Of a stretch of 35,157 bases of DNA, positions 26,234-35,091 are shown in pieces. Position 1 is the stretch's first letter. Every line of letters starts with the position of its first letter. Both the position numbers and the translations under genes were made by a program. The notes beneath the pieces are model-generated. The model did not search any database and had not been told where the DNA came from. It saw only the letters and a list, made by a program, of their open reading frames with translations. Location of the stretch: assembly GCA_023137125.1 (NCBI GenBank), contig JAGLPW010000192.1:1-35157 (forward strand). Reading direction: 5' to 3'. The stretch is from Candidatus Cloacimonadota bacterium. GTDB lineage: Bacteria; Cloacimonadota; Cloacimonadia; Cloacimonadales; TCS61.

Positions 26234-27023
26234 TGTTCTTTCAAAACGTTCTGATGGATATCATCAGATAAGAACAATTTTCTCTGAAATAGGACTTGCT
26301 GATATATTAAATTTTGCTTTGACAAAAAAAGGCACTGTTAAAATTTTGTCAGATATAGACTTTGTAAGTATAAAAGAAAATTTAATATACAAAGTCGTGG
26401 TCTTTATAAAAGAGAGATATAATGTGAAATTTGGTGTGGAAATAAATTTGCAAAAAAATATACCCATTGCAGCTGGAATGGGTGGCGGAAGCAGTAATGC
26501 AGCCAGTACAATCATTGCACTTTCAGAATTATGGGATCTCAAGCTATCTAAAAAGGAAATGCATGAGATTGCAGAGACCTTCGGAAGTGATATCAATTTC
26601 TTTCTTGAAGGTGGCTGTGCTTTAGGTGAAAATCGTGGAGAAAAGATTGTTCAACTAAAGCAGATACAATTAGATAATATATTCTTAGTAAATCCTGGCT
26701 TTAGAATTTCTAGTAAAGAAGCTTATGATGCAGTTTTATTAGATGGTCATGTAAATGGCAATTGGGTAAAACTCATAAAGAATGGAAACACTAAGTGGTG
26801 TTATAACAAACTCCAAGATGGCGTTTGCAAAAAATATCCCGAGATCCGAAAGATAATTGATCATCTATTAGAAACCGGGGCTGAACAAGCAATGCTCTCT
26901 GGCAGTGGAGCCACAATAATTGGATTCTGTCCTGACAGAGCAACAGCAGAAAATTTTTCAATATACTATTCTAATATAGGCTATTGGAATTACATTACTA
27001 AAACTAAAAGGAGTACAAAATGA
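26169..27023 (+). CDS. ispE: 4-diphosphocytidyl-2-C-methyl-D-erythritol kinase
   Basis: SSAKINLFLDVLSKRSDGYHQIRTIFSEI...NIPIAAGMGGGSSNAASTI (GHMP motif)...AMLSGSGATIIGF. Start could be the ATG at 26169 or a GTG at 26178. Confidence 0.93.
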   Translation: MERVKKKNLRINSSAKINLFLDVLSKRSDGYHQIRTIFSEIGLADILNFALTKKGTVKILSDIDFVSIKENLIYKVVVFIKERYNVKFGVEINLQKNIPIAAGMGGGSSNAASTIIALSELWDLKLSKKEMHEIAETFGSDINFFLEGGCALGENRGEKIVQLKQIQLDNIFLVNPGFRISSKEAYDAVLLDGHVNGNWVKLIKNGNTKWCYNKLQDGVCKKYPEIRKIIDHLLETGAEQAMLSGSGATIIGFCPDRATAENFSIYYSNIGYWNYITKTKRSTK

Positions 27024-27406
27024 ACATTACAGATGTTAAAGTTTTTCTTAGAGAAAGTAATCAGCTTAAAGCATTCGTTAATATTGTTATAGACGATGCG
27101 TTCATTATTAGGAACATAAAAGTTATCGAAGGTGATAATGGTCTTTTTGTTGCAATGCCAAGCCGTAGAGTAAGCTCCGGAGAATATCGCGATATTGCTC
27201 ATCCGATTAATACAGAGACAAGAAACATGATCGAAGGCGTTATCATTGAAAAGTATAAGGAAGTTCTTCAGGAAGCATTATTGTCAGCTACTGAAGGTTC
27301 TGAAAAAAAGGTTGAAAAGCCAGTTGAAAAGCCTGTTGAAAAGCCAGTTGAAGAACCAGAAGAAATTCCAGTTGAAAAGCCAGTTGAAGAACCAGCTGCA
27401 GACTAA
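27020..27406 (+). CDS. spoVG: SpoVG-family nucleic-acid-binding protein with a repetitive acidic/Pro tail
   Basis: MNITDVKVFLRESNQLKAFVNIVIDDAFIIRNIKVIEGDNGLFVAMPSRR is canonical SpoVG. Tail VEKPVEKPVEKPVEEPEEIPVEKPVEEP. Confidence 0.93.
   Translation: MNITDVKVFLRESNQLKAFVNIVIDDAFIIRNIKVIEGDNGLFVAMPSRRVSSGEYRDIAHPINTETRNMIEGVIIEKYKEVLQEALLSATEGSEKKVEKPVEKPVEKPVEEPEEIPVEKPVEEPAAD
27311..27394 (+). repeat. Seven tandem 12-bp units in the 3' end of spoVG
   Basis: gttgaaaagcca/gttgaaaagcct/gttgaaaagcca/gttgaagaacca/gaagaaattcca/gttgaaaagcca/gttgaagaacca, each encoding (V/E)E(K/E/I)P. Confidence 0.95.
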
Positions 27407-27413
27407 ATATTAG

Positions 27414-28361
27414 ATGTTTTCAAGATTAAAAATTTTTACAGGAAATTCAAATATTGAATTAGCAAATGAGGTTTCAAAACTCTCAGGTATTCCATTAGGA
27501 GATGCTGAAGTTTTTAAATTCTCAAACGATAACTCATTTGTTAAGATCAATGAGAATGTTAGAGGTGCTGATACTTTCATAATACAGCCTACTTGTTATC
27601 CGGTCAACGATAGCGTAATGGAGTTATTCATCATGATCGATGCACTTAAACGTGCATCAGCTGCAAGAATCAATTGCATTATCCCAATTTTCGGTTACGC
27701 ACGTTCCGATAAAAAAGACCAGCCCGGTGTTGCAATTACAGCAAAATTAATTGCCGATCTTCTTACAAAAGCTGGTGCAAACAGAATTGTGGCTATGGAT
27801 CTTCATTCAGATCAGATACAGGGTTTCTTTGATATCCCTGTTGACCATCTTTATTCAACCCCAATATTTGTTCGGTATTTTAAGGCAAATCTTGATCTCA
27901 AAAATGTAGTTGTTGTTTCGCCGGATACCGGTGGTACAGCAAGAGCAAGATTGTTAGCTAAACGACTTGATTGTACATTAGCAATTGGAGATAAACGTAG
28001 AATCGGAAATGATGATAAAGCCGAAATATTAAATATTATTGGAGATGTTGAAGGGAAAACAGCTATTCTCTTTGATGACATTATCGATACAGGCGGTAGT
28101 TTATGCAAAATGTCCCAAGCACTTATAAATCAAGGTGCAAAGAAAGTTTATGCTGCTTGCGCCCATGGGATTCTTTCGGGGAATGCCATTAGCAATTTAG
28201 AAGAATCACCAATAGAGAAATTGTTCATTACAAATTCGGCTCCTTTAAACGAAGAGAAAGCAAAATGTAAAAAAATCGTACAACTTTCTATTGCCGAATT
28301 ATTAGCTAATGCAATAAAGAAAATTCACATTGAAGAATCTTTAAGTATCTTATTTAGATAA
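27414..28361 (+). CDS. prs: Ribose-phosphate pyrophosphokinase
   Basis: LKIFTGNSNIELANEVSKLSGIPLGDAEVFKFSNDN...NCIIPIFGYARSDKKDQP...VVVSPDTGGTARARLLAKRL...AILFDDIIDTGGSLC. Confidence 0.97.
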   Translation: MFSRLKIFTGNSNIELANEVSKLSGIPLGDAEVFKFSNDNSFVKINENVRGADTFIIQPTCYPVNDSVMELFIMIDALKRASAARINCIIPIFGYARSDKKDQPGVAITAKLIADLLTKAGANRIVAMDLHSDQIQGFFDIPVDHLYSTPIFVRYFKANLDLKNVVVVSPDTGGTARARLLAKRLDCTLAIGDKRRIGNDDKAEILNIIGDVEGKTAILFDDIIDTGGSLCKMSQALINQGAKKVYAACAHGILSGNAISNLEESPIEKLFITNSAPLNEEKAKCKKIVQLSIAELLANAIKKIHIEESLSILFR

Positions 28362-28367
28362 ACATAA

Positions 28368-28387
28368 AATCCACAGAGTGGGATTTC
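28368..28387 (+). promoter_or_regulatory. Hairpin immediately upstream of the rplY ribosome-binding site
   Basis: AAATCCAC-AGA-GTGGGATTT, stem with one bulged G, just before the CGGAGG at 28391-28396. Confidence 0.4.
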
Positions 28388-28400
28388 AACGGAGGAAGGA

Positions 28401-29069
28401 ATGAACATAAAAATTAATGCAGAAAAAAGAAAATTGGGAAAAAGATCTGATCTTACAGAATTAAGAAAAGAAGGCTTTATTCCTGGTATAATCTATGGAG
28501 CAGGACAAGAAGGAATTAAAATTGCTTTTAATGCACGTGATTATACACGCGAATATAAAAAATCTATCGGAGCTGTTGCATTCTTCGATATTACTGTTGA
28601 TGGAAATACATACAAAACTTTCATCAAAGAAAAACAAATGCATCCATTAACAAGAGAAGTTGTGCATATCGATTTCTTAGAACTTCATAAAGGTAAATCT
28701 ATTACAATTGAAGTTCCAATTAATTTTGATGGTGAGGCACTTGGAATAAAAGAGGGTGGAGTTTTTGAAGTAATTCACAGAACGATCCCGGTTACATGTC
28801 TTCCAAAAGATATCCCGGAAGAAATTAGAATCGATATTTCTAATATGGTCATTGGTGACTCTATTCACCTTAGTGATCTTGATATTTCTGAAGATGTTAC
28901 AACAGACCTTTCAGATGAAATAACAATTGCCATTTTAAGTGTTCCAAAAGTTATAGAAGAGCCTGAAGAAGAAGAAGAAGTTGAAGGCGAAGAAGGAGCC
29001 GAAGCTGTTGAAGGCAAAGAAGGTGATAAGACAACTGAAGAAGAGAGTTCTGAAACAGATTCTAAATAA
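28401..29069 (+). CDS. rplY: 50S ribosomal protein bL25 (Ctc/TL5 form)
   Basis: INAEKRKLGKRSDLTELRKEGFIPGIIYGAGQEG...MHPLTREVVHIDFLELHKGKSITIEVPI, with an acidic Glu-rich C-terminal tail. Confidence 0.95.
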   Translation: MNIKINAEKRKLGKRSDLTELRKEGFIPGIIYGAGQEGIKIAFNARDYTREYKKSIGAVAFFDITVDGNTYKTFIKEKQMHPLTREVVHIDFLELHKGKSITIEVPINFDGEALGIKEGGVFEVIHRTIPVTCLPKDIPEEIRIDISNMVIGDSIHLSDLDISEDVTTDLSDEITIAILSVPKVIEEPEEEEEVEGEEGAEAVEGKEGDKTTEEESSETDSK

Positions 29070-29650
29070 TGAGATTAGTTGTAGGCCTTGGTAATCCAGG
29101 AAAAAGATATAAATCTAATAGGCATAATATTGGTTTTACACTTCTGGATTTTTACCTAAAGAAACTAGATCTAAAATTTAAAAAAAGAATTAAGTATGAT
29201 TATCTGATTTCAGATAATGTGATCTTTATAAAACCTAAAACTTATATGAACAGAAGCGGAGATGCAGTTACTTCTGTTTTAACAAAATATAGGATAGATG
29301 ATATTCTTGTCATTGTTGACGACATTCATCTTCCTATCGGAGAGATCAGAATTCGGAAAAGTGGTGGCAATGGTGGTCATAACGGACTTGCATCAATTGT
29401 CAATTCTCTCGGCTCTGATGAGTTTGGAAGAATCCGTATTGGTGTTGGTTCCCCAAAAGAAAAGGACCTTTCAAATTATGTTCTTTCTGACTTCTCAAAA
29501 AATGATATCTCAACATTAGATGTTGTTTTTGATCTTTTAAATATTCTACTGGAAAGTTATCAAAATTCTGATTTTAATCAGATGATAAATGAATACAGTA
29601 AATATAAAAAATCCTATTCTGAGAAAATATTGAATTCTCAGGATCGATGA
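29069..29650 (+). CDS. pth: Peptidyl-tRNA hydrolase
   Basis: MRLVVGLGNPGKRYKSNRHNIGFTLLD...KPKTYMNRSGDAV...VDDIHLPIGEIRIRKSGGNGGHNGLASI. Confidence 0.97.
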   Translation: MRLVVGLGNPGKRYKSNRHNIGFTLLDFYLKKLDLKFKKRIKYDYLISDNVIFIKPKTYMNRSGDAVTSVLTKYRIDDILVIVDDIHLPIGEIRIRKSGGNGGHNGLASIVNSLGSDEFGRIRIGVGSPKEKDLSNYVLSDFSKNDISTLDVVFDLLNILLESYQNSDFNQMINEYSKYKKSYSEKILNSQDR

Positions 29651-29673
29651 GATAGTAAAATATTCTTACTATC
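29651..29673 (+). promoter_or_regulatory. Hairpin in the pth-rpsF gap, candidate r-protein operon leader structure
   Basis: GATAGTAA-AATATTC-TTACTATC, perfect 8-bp stem (extendable by A-U and G-U), directly after the pth stop, with the AAAGGAGG RBS of rpsF downstream. No U-run follows. Confidence 0.45.
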
Positions 29674-29696
29674 TTAAAATGACCAAAGGAGGAAAA

Positions 29697-29981
29697 ATGC
29701 TGAATAAGTATGAAAGTATGGTCGTGATCACTCCAACTCTTAGCGAAGAAAACGCTAAAAAAGAGAACGAGCTGATCAAGAGTTTCATTAAAGAAAACGG
29801 CGGTGAAATCCTTAACTCTGACGAGTGGGGAAAGAAACGCTTAGCTTATCAAATCAACAAATTCAAAGAAGGCTACTATTTCATCAATTATTTCACTCTC
29901 GATTCAACAAAGTTAACTGAACTTGACCGCTTCTATAGGCTTCATGAATATGTTATCCGTAATAATATTTTAACCAAATAG
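29697..29981 (+). CDS. rpsF: 30S ribosomal protein bS6
   Basis: MLNKYESMVVITPTLSEENAKKENELIKSFIKENGGEI...WGKKRLAYQINKFKEGYYFINYF. Start moved from 29679 to the ATG after the RBS. Confidence 0.95.
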   Translation: MLNKYESMVVITPTLSEENAKKENELIKSFIKENGGEILNSDEWGKKRLAYQINKFKEGYYFINYFTLDSTKLTELDRFYRLHEYVIRNNILTK

Positions 29982-29990
29982 GGAGATATT

Positions 29991-30443
29991 ATGTCAAAAG
30001 AACTCAGGTTTCCAAATATTAATTCGATGATCATTAGTGGAAGATTAACCAGAGATGTTGAGTTACGATATCTTCAGAATGGTACTCCTGTTGCAAAGCT
30101 TTCTCTCGCATTCAACAGAAATTATCAGAAGAATGGTGAATGGCAACAGGAAACAGGTTATATTGATGTTGTCGTTTGGAGCAAGCGCGGTGAGCAATGT
30201 GCTGAATATTTGCATAAAGGAAGTCCAGTGCTCGTAGAAGGCTATTTACGAACTCATTCTTATGTTGATAAGAACGAACAAAATCGAAAAGTAACAGAAA
30301 TTATCAGCAGCAAAGTTTCTTTCCTGGAGAAAGAAAGCTACGACTCTAATTCAAATGAAGAGTTCCAACCTTCTGATAATAGTAGTAACAAGAAAACAAG
30401 TCAACCTGTTGCAGAAGTAACAGATGACGATGTACCTTTCTAG
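29991..30443 (+). CDS. ssb: Single-stranded DNA-binding protein
   Basis: [36 protein letters not shown]...[30 protein letters not shown]-terminal acidic tip TDDDVPF. Confidence 0.96.
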   Translation: MSKELRFPNINSMIISGRLTRDVELRYLQNGTPVAKLSLAFNRNYQKNGEWQQETGYIDVVVWSKRGEQCAEYLHKGSPVLVEGYLRTHSYVDKNEQNRKVTEIISSKVSFLEKESYDSNSNEEFQPSDNSSNKKTSQPVAEVTDDDVPF

Positions 30444-30462
30444 AAAATTGAAGGAGAAAATA

Positions 30463-30828
30463 ATGGAAGAAAAAATAGAAAAAGCTAAAGTAGAAACTAC
30501 TGAAGCAAAGCCAGCTGCAGTAAGAACTGAAAGGACGTTCACAAGGCCATCAAGACCACCTCAAGATAGAGATAATAAAAGAAGAACTTTTAAGCCAAGA
30601 GGCAAATTTCTCTTTAAAAAGAAAGTATGTTTCTTCTGCAAGAATAAAGATGCTGTAATTGATTACAAAGATGTTGGTTTATTGAAGAGATTTATTGCTG
30701 AAAGCGGTAAGATCACACCAAGACGTTTTACCGGTGCTTGTACTAAGCATCAAAGAAAAATTGCTGTTGAAATTAAAAAAGCACGCCAGATGGCTCTTCT
30801 TCAGTATACTGATAAGCATAAATATTAA
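30463..30828 (+). CDS. rpsR: 30S ribosomal protein bS18 with an N-terminal extension; cysteine-containing (C+) form
   Basis: [64 protein letters not shown]. Start moved to the ATG at 30463 behind AAGGAG. Confidence 0.95.
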   Translation: MEEKIEKAKVETTEAKPAAVRTERTFTRPSRPPQDRDNKRRTFKPRGKFLFKKKVCFFCKNKDAVIDYKDVGLLKRFIAESGKITPRRFTGACTKHQRKIAVEIKKARQMALLQYTDKHKY

Positions 30829-30831
30829 TCA

Positions 30832-31698
30832 GTGATCTTATTAGCTGTAATTTCCGTTGTAATTGCAACATTATCCCCATTGTGGGGATTGATCTTTATA
30901 ATCGCATTTAGTGGTAAATACCAGAAAAAAAGAAATCTGTTCTATTCTGTGTATTTTGGTTTTGTTGTTTTTCTTTTTCTTTTTAGAGTAATAGATATTA
31001 TTTCATTTATGGATCTACTTATTGGAGTTGGCTTTACATCTGCCCTATACTTATGGAGCTTACAGCGTACTCTGAATTTCATCAATGCATTGATCTCGGT
31101 TTTCTTTCTGAACATAATCTATGCAATATTGCGCTTAATTATTTTTGGGAAGCATTATGCTAAGATAATTGCTGAGGTTATAGAGAATTATAAAGAATTT
31201 TTTACACAATCATTCCAGAATAACGATGAACAGCTAACCTTGGCATTGAAATTAGCTGATACATTACAAGAGATATTCACAAAATATTATGTCGGAATTT
31301 GGGTTTTCACAATAGTATTTGCAATTTACATTGGATCATTATTTCTTTCTAAGAAAGGAATTTTAAAATGGGAGCATAGAAAGATCCGTATGCCCTTCTA
31401 TCTGATATACATCTTAATAACAGCTTTAGCTGGATTTCTGCTGCCAACCACACATACTTATGGTATTAATGCACTGATCATGATCGCACCATTGTTTTTA
31501 ATCCAGGGAATTTCAATTCTGGATTTCTACTGGGGAGATTTCTTTAAAAAATCTAAATTTCTACTTTTTTTATTGATCTTTTCAATGGTGTTTGGTTATT
31601 TTATATTAATATTAGTTGCTCTTATTGGGCTTACTGATATTTGGTTTAATTTTAGGAAAATAGATATGGAGGAAATAGATGGAAATAATCTTAACTAA
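30832..31698 (+). CDS. DUF2232 (YybS-like) integral membrane protein
   Basis: Multi-TM protein; GTG start. Located between rpsR and rplI, as YybS-type proteins are in Firmicutes. Confidence 0.65.
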   Translation: MILLAVISVVIATLSPLWGLIFIIAFSGKYQKKRNLFYSVYFGFVVFLFLFRVIDIISFMDLLIGVGFTSALYLWSLQRTLNFINALISVFFLNIIYAILRLIIFGKHYAKIIAEVIENYKEFFTQSFQNNDEQLTLALKLADTLQEIFTKYYVGIWVFTIVFAIYIGSLFLSKKGILKWEHRKIRMPFYLIYILITALAGFLLPTTHTYGINALIMIAPLFLIQGISILDFYWGDFFKKSKFLLFLLIFSMVFGYFILILVALIGLTDIWFNFRKIDMEEIDGNNLN

Positions 31699-32122
31699 AG
31701 ATATAAAGGCTTTAGGTGAAGCCGGAAAACTTGTAAAAGTAAAAGCTGGTTATGCCAGGAATTACCTTTTACCAAATGGATTTGCAATACCTGCAAGCCA
31801 AAAAAATCTCTTAAAGATTGAAGTAATTAAAAAACAAGCTGCTGAAGAGAAGCTTGCATTACACGGAAAATATCAGGAGATCATCAACAAGATCGAAGGT
31901 GTTGAACTTACATTTATGAGAAAAGCAGATGAAAATGATCACCTATTCGGTTCTGTTTCAGAAAATGATATTGTGAAAGCACTAGCAGATAAAGATATCG
32001 AAATTCATAAAGCTGACGTTGTCATGGAAAAACACCTTAAGGAAATTGGAACCGTTGATGTTGTTATCAGCTTTATGTCTGAATTACAAACTGCGGTTAA
32101 AGTAACTATTGAAGTTGAATAA
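31679..32122 (+). CDS. rplI: 50S ribosomal protein bL9
   Basis: MEIILTKDIKALGEAGKLVKVKAGYARNYLLPNGFAIPAS...LFGSVSENDI. Overlaps the upstream ORF by 20 nt. Confidence 0.96.
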   Translation: MEIILTKDIKALGEAGKLVKVKAGYARNYLLPNGFAIPASQKNLLKIEVIKKQAAEEKLALHGKYQEIINKIEGVELTFMRKADENDHLFGSVSENDIVKALADKDIEIHKADVVMEKHLKEIGTVDVVISFMSELQTAVKVTIEVE

Positions 32123-32149
32123 TTTAATTAGAATAAGAGGGAGGAAAAC

Positions 32150-32698
32150 TTGAAAAAAATATTTAGTATTATTGGATGGGTAATTTTACTGCTTGCATTT
32201 GCAGCTTTAGGACTTTCTTCAGATGATCCGACATTTGGATTTTTCTTTTATTTAGCATTCTTTACTGCAACTTTCGCACTTGTTTATCTCTACATCAAAA
32301 AGCACCATAGAAAAACTGAAATTGATCCAAAAAAAATCGTTTTAATTCACAAGATATCTGGTATTGTTTTGCTTTTGGTTGGTCTTTTCAGCCCGATCAT
32401 AGCTCTAAGAAAAATTGGTCTTCCTATCTTGCAGAATATATTGATATTCCTGGCAACATTAGTATTGATCGGATTGGGTGTATTAGCAATAAATCTCATC
32501 AACAATATTAAACAAAAAAAGATATTAGGGTACGTTCTTTTAATTTTCATCGCTGCCATACCAGCAGTATTTGCAATAACATTCCTATCGAATTATTTTC
32601 CAAATGCATATAATGCATTAGGAACTTCATACTGGGCAATTGTGTCTGTATCAGTTTTTGCTTGGTGGGGATTCACCCTTTATTTCAAGAAGGATTAA
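32150..32698 (+). CDS. Hypothetical multi-pass membrane protein
   Basis: TTG start after GGGAGG; about six hydrophobic segments. Confidence 0.65.
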   Translation: MKKIFSIIGWVILLLAFAALGLSSDDPTFGFFFYLAFFTATFALVYLYIKKHHRKTEIDPKKIVLIHKISGIVLLLVGLFSPIIALRKIGLPILQNILIFLATLVLIGLGVLAINLINNIKQKKILGYVLLIFIAAIPAVFAITFLSNYFPNAYNALGTSYWAIVSVSVFAWWGFTLYFKKD

Positions 32699-32726
32699 AC
32701 TCCTTTGCTATAGCAGTTGATTTTTC

Positions 32727-33035
32727 ATGAGATTTTTTAAAACCGGTAATGCTGTTAAAGACTTGGTCTTTAGTATTGCCGGTGAAGAAAACCATGATCT
32801 TATAGCTGTTGCATTTGGTTGGAAAACAATAGTTGGTAATTTATTGGCAGAGCGTGCTTCTATTGTCAAATTAGAAAATGGTGTGCTTTTCATTGCTGTT
32901 ACCAACAATGTATGGATGCAGGAATTTGTTCTCAGGAGATCGCAGCTTATCAATGATATCAATAGGATATTGCATGTGAAATTATCTAATATTGTTTTCT
33001 TCATGAAGCAAAATCAAAAAGGTAAACGTAGGTAA
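32727..33035 (+). CDS. DUF721 / DciA-like protein
   Basis: FGWKTIVGNLLAERASIVKLENGVLFIAVTNNVWMQEFVLRRSQLINDINR matches the DUF721 pattern (W...VG..la.h..p......G.L.v.v.s..W..eL). Confidence 0.8.
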   Translation: MRFFKTGNAVKDLVFSIAGEENHDLIAVAFGWKTIVGNLLAERASIVKLENGVLFIAVTNNVWMQEFVLRRSQLINDINRILHVKLSNIVFFMKQNQKGKRR

Positions 33036-33038
33036 ATT

Positions 33039-33686
33039 ATGATAAAAATAGCTCCCTCACTTCTTTCAGCAGATTTTGTTCGCTTAGAAGAAGAGATAAA
33101 CAATATTCAAAAAGCAGGTGCAGATATTCTACACCTAGATGTAATGGATGGTCATTTTGTTCCTAATCTTACTTTTGGCTTACCGATAATCAAGCAGATC
33201 AAAGATATTGCCCAAATTCCGGTTGATGTACATCTGATGGTTAATAATCCGGATGCTTATCTGGAAACACTGGGAAAATGGGATATCGATTATGTTTCGT
33301 TTCATCAAGAAGCTGAGCATCATATTCATAGGCAATTAAAAGTTCTTCAAAAGCATGGTGTAAAAGCTGGTATTGCATTGAATCCTGCAACTCCAGTAGA
33401 AACAATTTTCCCTGTAATTGCTGAATTAGATTTTGTTCTTATTATGAGTGTTAATCCTGGTTTTGGTGGACAGAGCTTTATTCCGATTGTGTATGAAAAA
33501 ATTGAAAAACTTCGTAAATTAGCTGATCAAGTAAATCCTAAACTGGAAATTGAAGTTGATGGTGGTGTTAACAATATTAATGCTCCAAAACTTATCCGTA
33601 AGGGTACAGATATTTTGGTTGCAGGTTCATTTGTTTTTGGCTCAGAAAATTACAAAAAACAAATACAAAGTCTCAGAAAGAAATAG
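33039..33686 (+). CDS. rpe: Ribulose-phosphate 3-epimerase
   Basis: IKIAPSLLSADFVRLEEEI...ILHLDVMDGHFVPNLTFG...VDVHLMV...VLIMSVNPGFGGQSFI...EVDGGVN. Confidence 0.97.
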   Translation: MIKIAPSLLSADFVRLEEEINNIQKAGADILHLDVMDGHFVPNLTFGLPIIKQIKDIAQIPVDVHLMVNNPDAYLETLGKWDIDYVSFHQEAEHHIHRQLKVLQKHGVKAGIALNPATPVETIFPVIAELDFVLIMSVNPGFGGQSFIPIVYEKIEKLRKLADQVNPKLEIEVDGGVNNINAPKLIRKGTDILVAGSFVFGSENYKKQIQSLRKK

Positions 33687-33688
33687 TT

Positions 33689-35011
33689 ATGTTTAATAGT
33701 TTAACAGAACGCTTTGATTCCATTTTCAGTAAGTTAAAAGGTCATGGAAAACTCAATGAACAAAACATAAAAGAATCAATGCGTGAAGTTCGTCGTGCTT
33801 TACTAGAAGCTGATGTAAACTTTAAAATAGTCAAAGACTTCATTAATGATGTTAGTGCCAAAGCGGTAGGAACAGAAGTAATGAAGAGTCTTACTCCCGG
33901 TCATCAAGTTGTAAAGATCGTGCATAATCAACTCATAGAGTTAATGGGAAGTAAGAATTTCAAGGTCAGATTACACGATAATAAACTTAATAAGATCATG
34001 ATGGTTGGCTTGCAGGGATCTGGTAAAACTACAACCTGTGCCAAGCTGGCCAGTAATTTCCGTAAACAATCCATAAACCCTAAACTCGTTGCCTGTGATG
34101 TTTATCGCCCGGCTGCTATCCAGCAATTAAGGGTTTTAGGAAAGCAGTTATCTATTCCTGTTTTTGCAGATGAAAAGCAGAAGAATGTTGTTAAAATCGC
34201 TAATAAAGCACTGAAGGAATCTGAAAATTCCGATACAAATCTTCTAATCTTTGATACTGCAGGAAGATTGCATATCGATGAGAAAATGATGAAGGAGCTG
34301 AAAGATCTCAAGAAACTCCTGAAGCCGGATTATATTTTCTTCGTTGCTGATGCAATGACCGGACAAGATGCCGTTAATGTTGCAAGGGAATTTAATGATC
34401 AGCTCGAGTTTGATGGTGTGATCCTGACAAAAATGGATAGTGATGCACGCGGTGGTGCAGCTCTTTCTATAAAAGCAGTTACAGATAAACCGGTAGTATT
34501 CGTTGGAACCGGTGAGAAAATATCTGATCTGGAAGAATTCCATCCCGATAGAATGGCAAACAGAATTCTGGGCATGGGTGATGTATTAAGCCTCATCGAA
34601 AAAGCAGAAGCAAATATTGATATGGAGGAGGCTGAAAAGCTTGCAAAGAAAATCCAGAAAAATCAATTTACATTTACTGATTTCCTTTCCCAATTGCAGC
34701 AATTACAAAAGATGGGACCTATGGACCAACTTATGGGAATGATCCCTGGAATGAGCGGAAAAGCAATGAAGGGAATGAAGGTTGATGAAAAGGATATCAA
34801 ACATATTGAAGCTATCATCTTCTCAATGACGCCGCAAGAAAGAGAAAAACCATCAAGTATCAATGGAAGTCGAAGACACCGCATTGCTAAAGGAAGCGGA
34901 ACTTCTATTCAACACGTTAACAGGCTACTCAAACAATTTGAGCAGATGAAGAAAATGATGAAGCAATTTAGTAATCCAAAATTTATGAATAAGGGTATGT
35001 TACCTTTTTAA
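33689..35011 (+). CDS. ffh: Signal recognition particle protein Ffh/SRP54
   Basis: MVGLQGSGKTTTCAKLA...LVACDVYRPAAIQQL...DTAGRLHIDEKMM...LTKMDSDARGGAALSI. Met-rich M domain RRHRIAKGSGTSIQHVNRLLKQFEQMKKMMKQF. Confidence 0.98.
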   Translation: MFNSLTERFDSIFSKLKGHGKLNEQNIKESMREVRRALLEADVNFKIVKDFINDVSAKAVGTEVMKSLTPGHQVVKIVHNQLIELMGSKNFKVRLHDNKLNKIMMVGLQGSGKTTTCAKLASNFRKQSINPKLVACDVYRPAAIQQLRVLGKQLSIPVFADEKQKNVVKIANKALKESENSDTNLLIFDTAGRLHIDEKMMKELKDLKKLLKPDYIFFVADAMTGQDAVNVAREFNDQLEFDGVILTKMDSDARGGAALSIKAVTDKPVVFVGTGEKISDLEEFHPDRMANRILGMGDVLSLIEKAEANIDMEEAEKLAKKIQKNQFTFTDFLSQLQQLQKMGPMDQLMGMIPGMSGKAMKGMKVDEKDIKHIEAIIFSMTPQEREKPSSINGSRRHRIAKGSGTSIQHVNRLLKQFEQMKKMMKQFSNPKFMNKGMLPF

Positions 35012-35050
35012 AATCTTGGAAAATTGATGTAATAAGGATTAAGTGGCAAA

Positions 35051-35091
35051 ACTGTTTTATAACTTTTTACATTTCAATAAGTTAAAACAGT
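35051..35091. repeat. Inverted repeat downstream of ffh
   Basis: ACTGTTTT-at-AACT-N15-AGTT-AAAACAGT: 12 paired bases with a 2-nt bulge. Not followed by a T-run. Confidence 0.5.

Noticed and set aside
27311-27394. Possible CRISPR-like array
   Set aside because: The 12-bp units are contiguous with no spacers and are in frame within spoVG, so they are protein-coding repeats.
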